This document shows, piece after piece, positions 39,144-51,127 of a stretch of 64,000 bases of DNA. Origin of the DNA: Phaseolus vulgaris (Eukaryota; Streptophyta; Magnoliopsida; Fabales; Fabaceae); the NCBI RefSeq assembly GCF_000499845.2, contig NC_023755.2, forward strand, positions 8,494,752 through 8,558,751, given 5' to 3'. The notes beneath the pieces were generated by a model. It ran no database searches. It was not told where the DNA came from and worked only from the letters and a program-made list of their open reading frames with translations. The position numbers and the translations under genes were made by a program. Position 1 is the stretch's first letter, and the number at the start of each line of letters is the position of its first letter.

Positions 39144-41621
39144 AGTTGCGCTTGTAGATCTGGATCCACGATTGGATGATAAGTTGGTGCAAGCTGGTTT
39201 CATCCAGAATGACCGCTATACCACATGGTTAGCCAACATTGTAATGGTTAAAAAGTCAAGTGGTAAATGACGAATATGTGTAGACTATACGGACCTTAAC
39301 AAAGCTTGCCCGAAAGACTCGTATCCCCTACCGACTATTGATTGGTTGGTGGACGGAGCGACTGGTCATCCAATTCTCAATTTTCTTGATGTGTACTCAT
39401 GTTATAACCAAATCAAGATGCACCCACAAGATAGAGAAAAAACAACTTTTAGAACAGATTCAGACAATTTTTATTACGATGTCATGTCGTTTGGCCTGAA
39501 GAATGCCGGAGCCACTTATCAGCGTTTGATGGACTACGTCTTTAACGACATGATTGGAAGGAACATCAAGGTATATGTTGACGACATCGTTGGCAAATCT
39601 GACTCATGTGAGCAACATTTTTCGGAACTGAGGGAAGTTTTTCAATCTCTACGCAAGTATCGCATGCGTTTGAATCCTGACAAGTGCGCGTTCGGCGTGG
39701 AAGGGGGAAAGTTCTTAGGTTTCATGCTCACCTATCGAGGCATAGAAGCAAATCCTGAGAAGTGTAAAGCCATTGCGGAAATACGAAGTCCTCACAACCT
39801 TAAAGAAATCCAACAACTAGTTGGCCGACTCACTTCCCTGTCTCGGTTCGTACCTAAACTCGCCGAACGAATGAGACCCATTATCCAGCAATTCAAAAAG
39901 ACGTCTAGGTTTGAGTGGACGGCCGAGTGCGAACGAAACTTTCTTCAATTAAAAGCATTTCTAGCATCTCCTCCAGTTATCCAAAAACCAAACACACGAG
40001 AGCCTATCATTATTTATCTTGTTATTTCGAACGAAGCAATAAGTTCAGTCCTGGTGCAAGAAATAGAAGTGGAGGAACGACTAGTATATTTTGTTAGCCG
40101 AGTATTGCATGGCGCAGAAATCAGATACCAAATGGTAGAGAAGGTCGGATTAGCCTTTGTCATCACCGCACGACGAATGCGGATGTACTTCCAGAATCAT
40201 CGGGTCATAGTTAAGACTAACTACCTCATTATGAAGATTCTGACTAAACCAGATTTAGCCAGACGGATGATAGGATGGCCAATTGAGTTGTCAGAATTTC
40301 ATATTCAATATCAACCCAGGGTGCAATCAAATCTCAAGCCCTTGTCGATTTCGCGGCAGAACTTACTCTGCAATCAACTGAGGAAGGGGATTCCGAATGG
40401 ACATTGTATGTAGACGACTCTTAGAACAGTCGCTCGTGCAGAGCGGGGGTGGTATTGGAAGGACCAGACGAGATTGTTATTGAACAAGCCATGAAGTTTG
40501 AGTTCAAGACCTCGAACAACCAAGCTGAATATGAAGCCATTATAGCCGGTCTCCACCTGGCGACTGAATTAGAGGTAACAAAGTTAGTTTGTAAAAGTGA
40601 TTCTGGGTTAGTGGTAGGACAACCCATAGAGGAGTACGAAGTTCAGGAAACGTTGCTTCAGCAATATTGTCATTTTGTGCGAAACCTTTTAACCAAGTTT
40701 GAAGGGATCTCATTCTAGCACGTCTGGCGAGAAAATAATACTCGTGCGGATGCGCTTTCGCGATTGGCCACCACCAAGCATAAAGGAGTTCACCGGTCGG
40801 TTATACATGTAACTTTGGCTAAACCTAGCGTTAGTGCAGAGGAATGTATGACGACTAACACCCAACCCAATTGGATGACTCCCATCAAGCAGTACTTGAC
40901 TGATGGAATGTGTGACCCGCATTTAGAAAAAACCATGAAACAACAGGCCGCTCGGTTCATACTTGTTGATTAGGATCTTTATAGGCGGGGATACTCTCAT
41001 CCACTCTTAAAGTGCCTTACTCCCGAGCAGGTCACATGCGTCATGAGCGAGTTGCACGAGGGAATATGCGGAATCCATTATGGGGCACAAACCATGACTG
41101 CTAAAGTGTTGCGGGCCGGGTACTATTGGCCGACCGTGCAGGGAGATTGCACAAAATTCGTCCGAAAATGCTTAAAATGCCAGGTGTATGACACCTTGAC
41201 CACAAGCTTGAAAATTTACATTACATTTTGTCTCATTGGCCATTCGTACAGTGGGGAATGGATATAATTGGACCCTTTACACTTGGCAAGGGACAGTGTA
41301 AATTCCTATTGGTCGGCATCGATTACTTCAGTAAGTGGATCGAGGACGAACCCTTGACAGCGATAACAGCCCGAAATGTCCAAAATTTTGTATGGAAGAA
41401 TATCGTTTGTCAATTCGGATTACCTCAAGTCATCATCACTGACAACAGTCGACAGTTTACCGACCGAGGGTTAGCAAAATTCTACGAAAAGCTCAATATC
41501 AAGCATATTGCGAGTTCGGTCGAACATCCGCAAACCAACGGTCAAGCAGAGGCCACCAATAAAGTCATTCTCAATGAACTCAAAAAGCGGCTCGGTCCGG
41601 CCAAGGAAAATTGGATCAAAG
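39144..41621 (+). pseudogene. Reverse transcriptase, dual RNase H and integrase of Tat copy 4, interrupted
   Basis: The reverse transcriptase has ICVDYTDLNKACPKDSYP (about 39277, after an in-frame stop where Trp is expected), FLDVYSCYNQIKMHP (catalytic Asp) and VYVDDIV (about 39570). An RNase H of the usual type follows to about 40330. A second RNase H (GPDEIVIEQ, NNQAEYEAIIAGLHLA, about 40455-40760) is a Tat hallmark. The integrase has its zinc-binding arm (HEGICGIH ... CLKCQ, about 41055-41180) and core (WGMDIIGPF, VIITDNSRQF, HPQTNGQAEATNK). Frame changes occur near 40340-40440, with stops near 40719, 40972 and 41200. The reading frame is lost at 41622 when foreign LTR sequence begins. Confidence 0.85.
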
Positions 41622-42025
41622 TGTTAATATAGCCTTAAACGACAGAGGGGGTGAATTGTTTAAAGGGGGTTTTCGAAAACTTTTTCAGCTAGAACAAAAT
41701 CCTTTGTATGAAACTCGATCAGAAATTCAGTTAGCCAAGATAAAAAGCACAAAACAGCAAAGCACCAGAAAAATAATCGGTTGTTTCTTCGAAACAATCA
41801 GTTGTTTATACCAGCAAAGCAATAACAACTAAATTTAAATGAGTTTAAAGGAAGAAAGAGATACACAAACAGTTTATACTGGTTCACTCTTAAACTAAGA
41901 GCTACATCCAGTCCCCAGAAGCCACTGGGCAATCCACTAAGCAATCAAAACAGATTACACACAAACCACCAAAGAAGTGACCTTGAACCCTTCAAGAAAT
42001 ACACTTCCTTTGGCACAGCAGACAC
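41622..42025 (+). repeat. LTR fragment of a legume retrotransposon, inserted in Tat integrase
   Basis: Starts tgttaatatagccttaaacg and is similar along about 400 bases to the minus-strand LTR starting at 63929. Shared phrases are aggggggtgaattgttt, cggttgtttcNNcgaaacaa, tttatactggttcactc, agagctacatccNgtc and tgaccttgaa. The similarity fades near 42025, so the rest of the LTR is missing or diverged. Confidence 0.7.
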
Positions 42026-42800
42026 CAAGAAGTATAGTTCTAAAGCTATCTTTAATATGATAACATCAACTCCCTATGGATTCAACAACCCTCAACTGTA
42101 CTATAGTTCACTCGTTTCGTTTGTCGAGTAAAAGAAGTAGGACTTAAACAATCCTACCCCCAATAGCCAGGAAGCCTTGCAGAGGATAGAGATGTAGTTT
42201 TTAAGAGAAACTTAATCCAATTCATCAATCCTTGTAGCAAGAGTATAATGAGAAGTTAGAGTCTCTTCATTCTTAACAATAGACTCAGGGAAAACCTACC
42301 ATTTTTTGAGGTTGTTCGAGTGAGCACAAAAGGGAGTTGAGTTGTTGTTGCAAATCCATCAGCGAATCATACTCACATTGGACAAAACCAATGCTAGTAA
42401 TATGTTGAAGATAATCTACCACATCTAGTCGCACTTTGATGACAAATAAAGGGAGGGTTAACCATTCATGGTGTCCCTTTACAATCTGATTAGACGCGGG
42501 TGGTGGTTGATAAATCTCGAGATGCTACTACTTGAGTACTCTGCTCACTATAGAGGTTTAATTGTTGGGGGATGTTGTAGGCACGTTTTTGGCATGGCTT
42601 ACACATCTAGTCAAACTAGTCTCAACACAACTATATGTATTAGATTGTGTTATTTTCTATTTAGTTATTATTGCTATAATTTCTATCAATGTTGAACTAA
42701 CATTTTGCTTTTGTTTAAGACCATATCTGTCATGGTAAGAACATTATGGAGAACCTACTAGGGATGATGATGTCATGGTAGAAGTTGACGATGATCCAAT
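42026..42800. other. Unassigned sequence
   Basis: No known domain. A frame at 42468-42695 starts MVSLYNLIRRGWWL and ends in a hydrophobic stretch. It might be an exon of the decayed transposon gene that follows, but I do not recognise it. Confidence 0.3.
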
Positions 42801-42879
42801 ATCTTAGCTTCTAACCATATTACCTAGGTTTTTTAGGAAATCATTGCAGGTACATTGGGATAAAAAAAAATTTGAATTT

Positions 42880-43830
42880 GATACTAGTGTTGTTCCTTTA
42901 TACATTTCCTTACCAAACACATTGGAGGTTGTTGGGAGAACCTCCATGTTAAACATTTCAGTGATACATCTATGTGCTATGTAAGTCATTTAATGTTGTA
43001 TATGTTTTCCATATTATAGTAATAACATTTAACTTATAATTCATTGTGTTAGGTTCATAGATAAATTGAGTGTGGACCAAGACAAATAAGAAATATATGG
43101 ATTTCTTGAGCCTCAATCCATCCAAAAATCTTGGAACACAAAGGTTCAGGACAAAAAATACATGCAAACATGGATGAGTGAGTCCTAGAGACATATTTAC
43201 TTGGCTCCATACATTAAATGGTTACTTTTCTAACTTGTATTTTTTTAATATTGGTAGTTATATAATTAATTGTTTGTCATTCACTATAGGTCTCATTGGC
43301 ATTTGATTGTAATTACTCTTAGGGATTACATAGTAGTGTGATTTTTTTTGGTCCACCTAAAACTCAACCAAAAAATGAAAAGCTTATTGCAAGGATAAAT
43401 TTTACATTTTTTATTACATTGAAAGTATAAGTATATTTGTACTAACATTGTCTTTTCTTTAATTAGAGTTGTGGTTGGCATGAACATTTTAAGTGGAAGG
43501 AGTAGAGCAAGGTCACTACAATTGATCTACCGTAAGGTTAGCCATTTTTTAATACATATAATAATTATTTTATGTTCAAATTGTACAAAATTAACTTTTA
43601 TCACTTCTTTCTTCTTGAATTTGACTAATACGTGATGTACTAGAAGAGAGACATTATGTGTATGGGTATTATTGACTCCTAAATAGAGGTAACACATAGG
43701 ATAATTTATATTTTACCTTTATGATGACAATACAATCACGTGCATGAAATGTTTCAGGTCATCAATGAGCAATCTCCACTATCCCAGGATGACATCTAAA
43801 AGCTGAAAAAACAATGAACTATTTTCCTTC
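42880..43830 (+). pseudogene. Ulp1-like cysteine protease remnant from a plant DNA transposon
   Basis: Exon-like patches in order: VPLYISLPNTLEVVGRTSML (about 42890), KLSVDQDK, stop, EIYGFLEPQSIQKSWN (43063-43130), YMQTWMSES (about 43160), SHWHLIVITL (about 43292) and a decayed tail near 43470-43530 and 43760-43800. The YGFLEPQSIQ, (M)xxW and HWxLIVI phrases match the Ulp1-type (C48) protease domain often carried by plant CACTA and Mutator-like transposons. The catalytic His is plausible in SHWHL; the Asp and Cys parts are lost. Stops and intron-like gaps make it non-functional. Confidence 0.45.
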
Positions 43831-43915
43831 CCCAACATAGATAATATAGTTTTATATTCTTGTTCCTAAAAATTTTAGGTTAGATTAGATAATTTTATAT
43901 AGAATTTTTAGTTTA

Positions 43916-43990
43916 AATATTTATCTATTGTTATTAAGTTGAAATATTTATCTATTATTATTAAGTTGAAATCCTTTTCCATTGTTGTTA
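43916..43990. repeat. Short tandem repeat, 27-base unit
   Basis: aatatttatctattgttatt-type units at 43916 and 43943, with a partial third at 43970. Confidence 0.7.
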
Positions 43991-44385
43991 GAAATTTTCT
44001 ACATTTCAGGTTTTGGTTTGAAGCTAAAACCTATAATTTTTTTTTAAAAATGCAAAATTTATGTCAAATCATACATTATTTTACGTAAATTTTGGAGTAT
44101 TTGTACTTGTTATTTTTATTAGAAATCTACATCTATTGTGTGATAACTCTTTATTTGTTAATACTTTTCTAAACTAATTGTATATCTTAAAGGTTTCTTT
44201 TGTTCTTATTTCTTAATTTTAATAGATTTGTATTTTCTTTGTTAAATAGTCATTTTGACAAAATCTATGTTAATTTTGTATCATTAGATAGAAATTTTGT
44301 TTTTAAGATTAATATAGTTGTCTTTTGCTTTGTAGAAAATAAAATTCAAGATGGAGAGAGAATGAGTTTTCAGTGTCACATTGAA

Positions 44386-44881
44386 TTAGGGATGGCAAAG
44401 ACGAATGACAAATGGGGTGGGCCGTGTGGGTCGGCCCGTGGTCCACTAAGAAAAATGCGGGGCGGGTTGCCTATTCCAACCCGCTAGCCCACTTAGGCCC
44501 ACCCCACATAACCAGCAGCTTGCGTGGGTCAAGTGCGGGGCAGGTTGCTGACATGATCCGCATAACTTAAAACTCTAGAATTTTTTTTCTACACCCCCAT
44601 ATTTTCTTCATGCAGTCTCATATTTCACATTCCAAAAATTTTACTCACTTTTTATTACGTATCGTGAGAATAATACTGTGAGACCATTTACCTAATGTCT
44701 AAATAAAAAATTATTTTTTATTAATTTTAAAAAAAATATTTCTTATGCAGACTATCCCTCAGACCTGCAAACCAATCCTTTTGTGGGGCAGGCTAGTAAA
44801 ATCAGCTTGCATATTCTATGCGGGGCAGGCCAACTCGACCCACATTTTGCGAGCCATATGCGGGGTGGGCCAGCCATCTCT
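44386..44881. mobile_element. GC-banded hAT-like non-autonomous element with 8-base target duplication
   Basis: 496 bases from ttagggatggcaaag to ccagccatctct, with acattgaa at 44378-44385 and again at 44882-44889. The ends are inverted repeats. Just inside each lies a GC-rich band with several cggggNgggcc words in both directions, so the single strand could fold into a large hairpin. The core is AT-rich with no ORF. An 8-base duplication points to the hAT superfamily. Confidence 0.8.
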
Positions 44882-44889
44882 ACATTGAA

Positions 44890-45689
44890 CACAAGAAGTG
44901 AAGGATTCAAGGGAAGTAAAAGCTAGAGTTTTAGCAGTAGTATAGTTTAGTAGAAATTTTGTTTTAAGGTACTTTTGTAAATTCACTTACTTAATTGGGC
45001 CCTAGCCAGTTCAGCTTCCTTTACCTGTGGCTTAGCTTGAGTTAAAGTTTATAAATAGGCTTTAGATAATTCATTTTTTAACACAACAATTAACAAAAGT
45101 TTTAATTTCTATTTTTTTTTTTAGTTTTGATAGTTTTACAGTTTTCACGTTCTTCTTTTTCAAAGTAGTAGACACTCAATATAGAAACATTTGCTTTTAT
45201 GCAATTTGTGCGCCTTTAACACATATTCAAATTCTTCCTTTATCTATATGAATTTGAACGTTGATGCTTTGATAGATCTTGACTTGAATCTTTTTCTTTT
45301 CAATAATATTCATCATCTTCTTTATGATATAATCTCGAATAGGAAAGTTCATATATAAGCCTTTAATGCATCATACCATTTCTTTGAATTTCAAAATATC
45401 TTTCTCTTTGCAAATATTTGTTCTTAATATCTTGAAATTACTTTAATCTTCATTAGTGCAAATATTGCTTTTCTACTTCATAACTCATAAGGAAACTTCA
45501 GATATTTTCTACTTCATAACTCACAAGGAAACTTCATATATTAGCTTCATACACATCTTTATGTTCCTTTAAATATTTATGGAAACATTATAAGTGTTAG
45601 TGAACAAAATAATCATTATAACAAATCATGAGTATCACTAAAACAATATCTTCTAATATTTTTGAATTATCCATACCTTCTATCATCTA
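44890..45689. other. Intergenic DNA with a 36-base tandem duplication
   Basis: No gene seen. ttctacttcataactcayaa plus the following ggaaacttcaNatat occurs at 45471 and again at 45507. Confidence 0.5.
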
Positions 45690-48344
45690 CCACCACATGA
45701 AAAAAGTATTATTAAAAAAAAGGAAAAATAAAGAAAGAAAGGAAAAACAAGCAAATATGGGGGGACTAGACCAAAACCCATATAAAAAACCTAAGAAAAG
45801 GTAATTTATACCTATTAATAAAGAATTAAAAGAAATACTAAATGGAAGCCTATTATACCAATGAAATTATTCTCTATGAATAAACCTTAAGTTAGCAAGC
45901 TTGTCAGTACATGCATTGTCTTCACGAAAAATGTGACAAATCCTAAACCTGATTTTCCCAAAGTAATCAAGGCAAGTATTTCACCTTTTACGAAGAATCC
46001 AAGTAACTTTAGTCCTAACAGTAAGTGCAGCACAAACCAGGGAAAATCACATTCAAGCTATAAACTAGTAAGACCCATTTTTTTAGCTTCTTTAGTGGCA
46101 TGTATAACTCCATAAAACTCAGCAACCAAAGCAGTCTGAATATCAAGGAAAGCAGAGAAACCACCAATAAACTCCTCCATGCTCCCACGGAAAATATCAC
46201 CATAAGCATCAAGACCAACCTTTAGCAGCACCATCAATATTAATTTTAACCCAACCCAGTGAAGGAAACTCCCATCTAACAGAAAGAGGATGAAGAGATT
46301 TTTCACTATGAGTATTAATATCAAAGAACTTAAGCACATTGAAGTCAAACATATCATTCCTCATAGAGCTTTAAGACGAATTACCCACTAGGCAAGTGAA
46401 ATCCTTAATGGTGAAAATGGCCCTGAAAAGATCAATTTTAATCTGAAATCTAACATAATTTCTCATACGCCATATCATCCAAATAGAGAAGGTAATCACA
46501 ACAAGTTTAATCAAATTAACGAAAGTACTGTCATCACTCTTAATAAAAGAAAGTAGATCATCCACATTAGAGAAATGAGAATTAAGAAAAATTTGTCAAA
46601 CTCAGCTCCAAATATGCAAAGCATTAGGACATTCTAAAAGTAAATGTTGAATAGATTCTTCCTGCTTTTCACAAAATGTACAAATAGAACATATATGCAA
46701 ACCTTTGTGCAGAATGTGTTGATCCGTAGGAAGTCGCCCACGAAAAACTTTCCAAAGTTCCATAGTTTTGGAAAGAGGAATATATTGAGATCAAATGATC
46801 TTACCCCAACCACAAGGAACTCCTGGGTCCAAGAAAAATTTCCTAGTAGATTTGAGAGTGAAATGATCAGAGTCTTTTAGAATCCAATTAGGAATATCGT
46901 GTTCCTGCCTAGTCATGATATGCTAAAAAAACTATTCCCCTGTTGTAAAGTCAAGGGAATAATTAAATCACTACCATTCAATAATTGGGAAACTATAGTC
47001 ACCAGGGTTCTAGAACCATCAGGTACCCCTACAATGTTTGATAAACAAGTAGAAGAACACCATTTATCATTCTAGAAATTAATAGCAGTACTTGTATCAA
47101 CAGTCTAAGAGGTATGTTCAAGAATAGTGTCATAAAACTATTTAATCCCAGGACAAATAGAAGATGATCTATAAGCCAATTTGAGCTGGTACTTAGATTT
47201 AAGAACTCTAGCTTTCAAGAGAAGAGACCAAGGCTTATTACTATAAGTAAAGTTCCAAGTAAGCTTGAGAAGGTAAGCATTATTTTCGTACTGGAGGTTA
47301 TTAATCTTCAACGCTCAATTTTCAAGAGGAGAAGAAATAGCCCAATTAACTGTAGACATGCCTTTCTTCATAATATCACCAGTCCAAATAAAATTTTTGC
47401 TCCACTGCTCAACTTGCTTAAAAATATAAGCAGACCATTTGTACACATTATAACTATAATCAAGGAAACCAATAACCACAATGTTAACCAATTGGGTCTG
47501 ACACATCATGCTAATAGATTTCCCTTTCCAAGACGCAAGCTTCAATTTGATTTTATCAGTCAAAGCTTAAAGAAACTTGAGCTTGGGAGCACCAACAAAG
47601 ATAGGCACCCGTAAATAATTAAAAGGTAAAAGGCCATGACGGCAAGAAATATGGCGTTGAATTTTTGTAATGAATCTTGTAGAATTATCCATGGTGGAAA
47701 AGCTACTTCTAGAATTCTTAACATACTAACTAGAAAAATCACCATATGTTTGAAGAAAAATCACCATATGTTTGAAGAAAAATACTCAAATTTTTAAGAG
47801 ACTTATTATCCATCCTAGAAAACAATTATATCATCAACATATAAAATGTGAGAATGAGTGATATAACCTTTAGGACTAGCCATATGCAAAATCCTCTTAT
47901 CATTCACAAGTTGTTGAACAACTTTGCAAAAAAATTAAAAAAAAAATTATGAAAAACGCCTACCGTGGGGCTCGAACCCACGACCACAAGGTTAAGAGCC
48001 TTGCGCTCTACCAACTGAGCTAGACGGGCTCTTATCATTCATAAGCTTAGAAATACCTCTGTTCGGAACCTCCTCCGCAAGACAGAAAAGGAAGGGAGAT
48101 AAAAGATCACCTTGTCTCACACCTCTACTATAAGGAAAAAAATGTCCACAAAACTTTTATTTATCCTAATAGAAAACATGGATGATCGAAGAATTGTACT
48201 AATTCAACTAACAAATGAAAGATGGGATCCAAAATGTTTCAAAACTAGCAATAAGAAATTGCATCTCAGGGTGTCCAATGCTTTATGAATATCAACTTTA
48301 TAAGCCACATTACCTCCTCTAACCTAGTTTTGTTTAAAAAACTA
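45690..48344 (-). pseudogene. Minus-strand LINE retrotransposon, 5'-truncated and decayed
   Basis: Read from 48340 downward: reverse transcriptase motifs AYKVDIHKALDTL (about 48310-48270), RGVRQGDLLSPFLFCLAEE (about 48125-48070) and HILYVDDIIVF (47850-47818, catalytic YVDD). The thumb and connection region follow (47745-47315, WKGKSISMMCQTQLVNIVV). A zf-RVT zinc region (about 47000-46640) and an RVT_3 RNase H (about 46290-45930, DGSFLHWVGL and KILMVLLKVG in shifted frames) come next, and the element ends in an A-rich 3' tail at about 45690. It is the same family as the LINE pieces at 22674 and 53052. Several stops and shifts are present. It is interrupted by a tRNA-Lys insertion at 47911-48029. 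A 22-base phrase (aaatcaccatatgtttgaag) is duplicated at about 47738-47783. Confidence 0.8.
47957..48029 (-). tRNA. tRNA-Lys(CTT) copy inserted in the LINE
   Basis: 73 bases folding as a plant tRNA-Lys with anticodon CTT (loop cTCTTaa). It has intact A and B boxes (tagctcagttgg and gggttcgagccc) and no intron. One change from the second copy turns acceptor pair C4-G69 into a C4/A69 mismatch, which may weaken function. A T run (tttttc) follows as a Pol III terminator. The unit 47911-48029 sits between near-identical 16-base repeats (47895-47910 and 48030-48045) inside the LINE reverse transcriptase, so it is an insertion and may be a pseudogene. Confidence 0.85.
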
Positions 48345-48386
48345 TTGAACAACTTTGCAAAAAAAAAAAAAAAAAATTATGAAAAA

Positions 48387-48459
48387 CGCCCACCGTGGGG
48401 CTCGAACCCACGACCACAAGGTTAAGAGCCTTGCGCTCTACCAACTGAGCTAGACGGGC
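48387..48459 (-). tRNA. tRNA-Lys(CTT)
   Basis: 73 bases, perfect cloverleaf with all seven acceptor pairs (5' GCCCGTC with 3' GGTGGGC, discriminator G), anticodon CTT, A and B boxes intact and a T-run terminator downstream on the minus strand. It lies 430 bases from the mutated copy and shares about 42 bases of 3' flank with it. This is the better candidate for a working gene. Confidence 0.92.
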
Positions 48460-48461
48460 TT

Positions 48462-50109
48462 TTTATAAAGCAAATTACACCTTAATCTATATATACGTTC
48501 CCAAAATATATTTTAAAAAACCATTTAATATGGAAAATATATGTACTCTATTTTTCGAAAACTTTCCAATTGAAACACTATTTGTTTAAAAACTTTTTAA
48601 TACAATCTTAAACTTGATCATTAAGGCACATTTTTATTCAAAATAATTTATAATCAACGAGGAAAACATTTTACATTCAAAAGATATTAAAGCACATAAT
48701 ATTTCATATTTCCAATTATGAAAACTTTCTAAACTTATTCAATCATTAATCTTATTTGAAAATTGTGTTTTATATGAATTAATATCAACAATTAAGATTT
48801 GAAACACAATCACACAGTGCAAAAAGTAATCTAAGCATGTAAAAGTTAAGTATAAGCACTCCTTGATATGATAGACATAGAAGAAGAAGTGATCATCTAT
48901 CACGTGCAAGCTCTAGTGATCGTCCAATGTGTCCATGAGCATTGTATTGTTAATCTTTTCCCATGATTTGAAAGAATCTACCTTTATATAAGTTTTGAGA
49001 TTGTATGACGAGATTGTTTGGTAATGTTCTATTACTATGAGACTGTCTATCATGTTTCTTCAAAGTTTGACTTTCTAGTTGGTCAAGTTTTTCACTTTGA
49101 ATGTTCTCTTTATAACATATAAGTACTTAGAGATTATCCATTACTAAGATGAAGACTTTGTTGTTGGTGTGATTATACTAAATTGTCTAATGTATCTTTT
49201 ACTATGAGATCGTCTAGTAAGTCTCGCTCATCTTTCTTATTTAGAGTGACTTTTGTTCATCTTTCTTATTAAGATCATCTTGTGCTGAGATAAAGACCAG
49301 ATTGTCTGATGCTTTCAAGATAACACTTCCTTCTTAATCATTTGGTATGTAGTGCATCAATAAATCATTTATTAAGATCTTCTATTTTAACCATGTGTTA
49401 TAGAATCGTTTGTCGAAATATTCTATTATTTGTACATAAGTGAGCTTCATTATAAATCATAACATAACTTATAAACTCTTGTATTACGAGATCCTCTAGT
49501 GGGTACTAAAACGTCTAGCTAGTTATAGATTGTCTAGCGACTTAACAAACCTTATCAATAAAACAACAAAAAAAACAAATTATAGAGCATATATTGGAAC
49601 AAAATCTCTTGAATACAACCACTATGACAACAACTCCATTATAAGAAAAAACATGCTTATTTCTATTATGAATTGTTTTTTAATGATGCTTGAATTTCGA
49701 TCTTACAGAAATTTTTACAAAGAAAACTATTATAAAGTATTTTTAGCTTGTGAATTTTTGTATTTCCATTTTGTTAAAAAAAAATAATGTATTTAACCAT
49801 AATCTAATTGGTTTAGATTCAATTAGTTGAAAGACATTATGTTAATATCTCTTGAACACACCTTTTATTAATAATTTCAATTGATTGATTTGTGTTTTAA
49901 CAGATTAAAACACAAGCTAACTTTTTTTTATAAAGATTTGAAGATTTTAACAAATTGAAATCTCATTTGAATCGATTGAAATGTTTAAGTATGTGTTTTC
50001 ACACATTTATAAACAGTTTATTAAAATATTATTTTTAACTTATTAAAATTATTCATCCTTCATTAAAAACAATTAAAATCAGTTTAAATTAATTTCAAAG
50101 CATGCATTG
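48462..50109. other. AT-rich intergenic DNA
   Basis: No gene seen. 48895-49510 has phrases (tatcacgtgca, tgatcgtcc, cattgtattgttaat, many cgtct/gtctag words) related to 9270-9660, suggesting a dispersed repeat. A frame at 49530-49787 is low-complexity and not credible. Confidence 0.4.
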
Positions 50110-50651
50110 TTAGGGGTAACAAAGTGGGGTGGGCTGGCCAGTTAGTCCGCAAAAAAAAAGGTTGTGTGTTGACTTGGGTTGGGTTTGGCAGTGATAACTT
50201 GGACTGAAAAAAAATATTAACGTTTTTGAATTAACTATGTTAATTGATGTGATGTTTATGTTTAATGTTTTTTAATTAACTATTTTTAATATTTTTGAAA
50301 TGGAAGAATATTGATATTTGATTTTTATCTTTTAATTGAATTATTGATGTTTGACTATGTTTGAAATAGAAGACAAAAAATATCGATGTTTGATAGTCAC
50401 AAATATATAGGTTCAATTTGGCAATTTCTCAAGAGCAAAAGGTAAAAAACATTTCCATTGAATTTCTAAAAAAAAGAAGAAAAAAAATCCAAATGCGGGC
50501 TGACCCGCAAACCCGCGGGCTGACCCTTATGCGGGGTAGGGCAGAGAATCTAGCCCGCATTCATTACGCGGGGCGGGCTTACCCGACCCGCATTTTATGG
50601 GTCAAGTGCAAGCGGCCTATGCGGGGTGGGCCAACCCGCTTTGCTATCCCT
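50110..50651. mobile_element. GC-banded hAT-like element, first of an adjacent pair
   Basis: Starts ttaggggtaacaaagtgggg and ends cgctttgctatccct. It is flanked by atgcattg (50102-50109) and atgcatta (50652-50659), matching at 7 of 8 bases. GC-rich bands with gcgggNtgaccc and gcggggNgggc words lie mainly near the right end. Confidence 0.75.
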
Positions 50652-50658
50652 ATGCATT

Positions 50659-51127
50659 AGGGGTGGTAATGTGGGTTGGCCTACCTCTCATAGACCCGCT
50701 CCGCATTTGGCCCGCTAAAAGTGGGTTGGGTTGGCCCGCCCCGCATAGAATTTGTGGGCTGGTTTTTCTAGCCTGCCCCGCATAAGGTTTGGTCCACGGG
50801 TCTGCGGGCCATCCCGCATAAGAAATATTTTCTTTTTAAAAAAAAATTAAATAAATTTTTTTGAATTTTTGTTTTCATTTAGATGCATTAGGTAAATGGT
50901 CTCACAATATTATTTTCATGAGACATGCGTAGTAAGATGTTATTAAAAATTTCGAAATCTGAAATATGAGGCTACATGAAGAAAATATGGGAGTGCAGAA
51001 AAACATTTATACCTTTTAATGTTATACGGGTTATGTGGACCAACCCACCCCACCCCACACTTGATCCGCGCAAACTACGGATTATTTAGGACGGGTCGGA
51101 CGACTTGATTCACTTTGTCACCCCTAC
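50659..51127. mobile_element. GC-banded hAT-like element, second of the pair
   Basis: Starts aggggtggtaatgtgggttg and ends tttgtcacccctac. It is flanked by perfect 8-base repeats tatgcatt (50651-50658 and 51128-51135). The structure is the same as the copy at 44386. The two copies share the middle tatgcatt. Confidence 0.8.

Larger units (their letters stand above)
36391..41621 (+). mobile_element. Tat-lineage Ty3/gypsy element (copy 4), lacking its 3' end
   Basis: Order: LTR, primer site, gag, protease, reverse transcriptase, RNase H, second RNase H, integrase. It ends abruptly inside the integrase, where a different LTR starts at 41622. Orientation and domain order are those of Tat elements. 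It is a different family from copies 2 and 3, as shown by its own LTR sequence and primer site. No antisense gene or 3' LTR is present. Confidence 0.85.
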
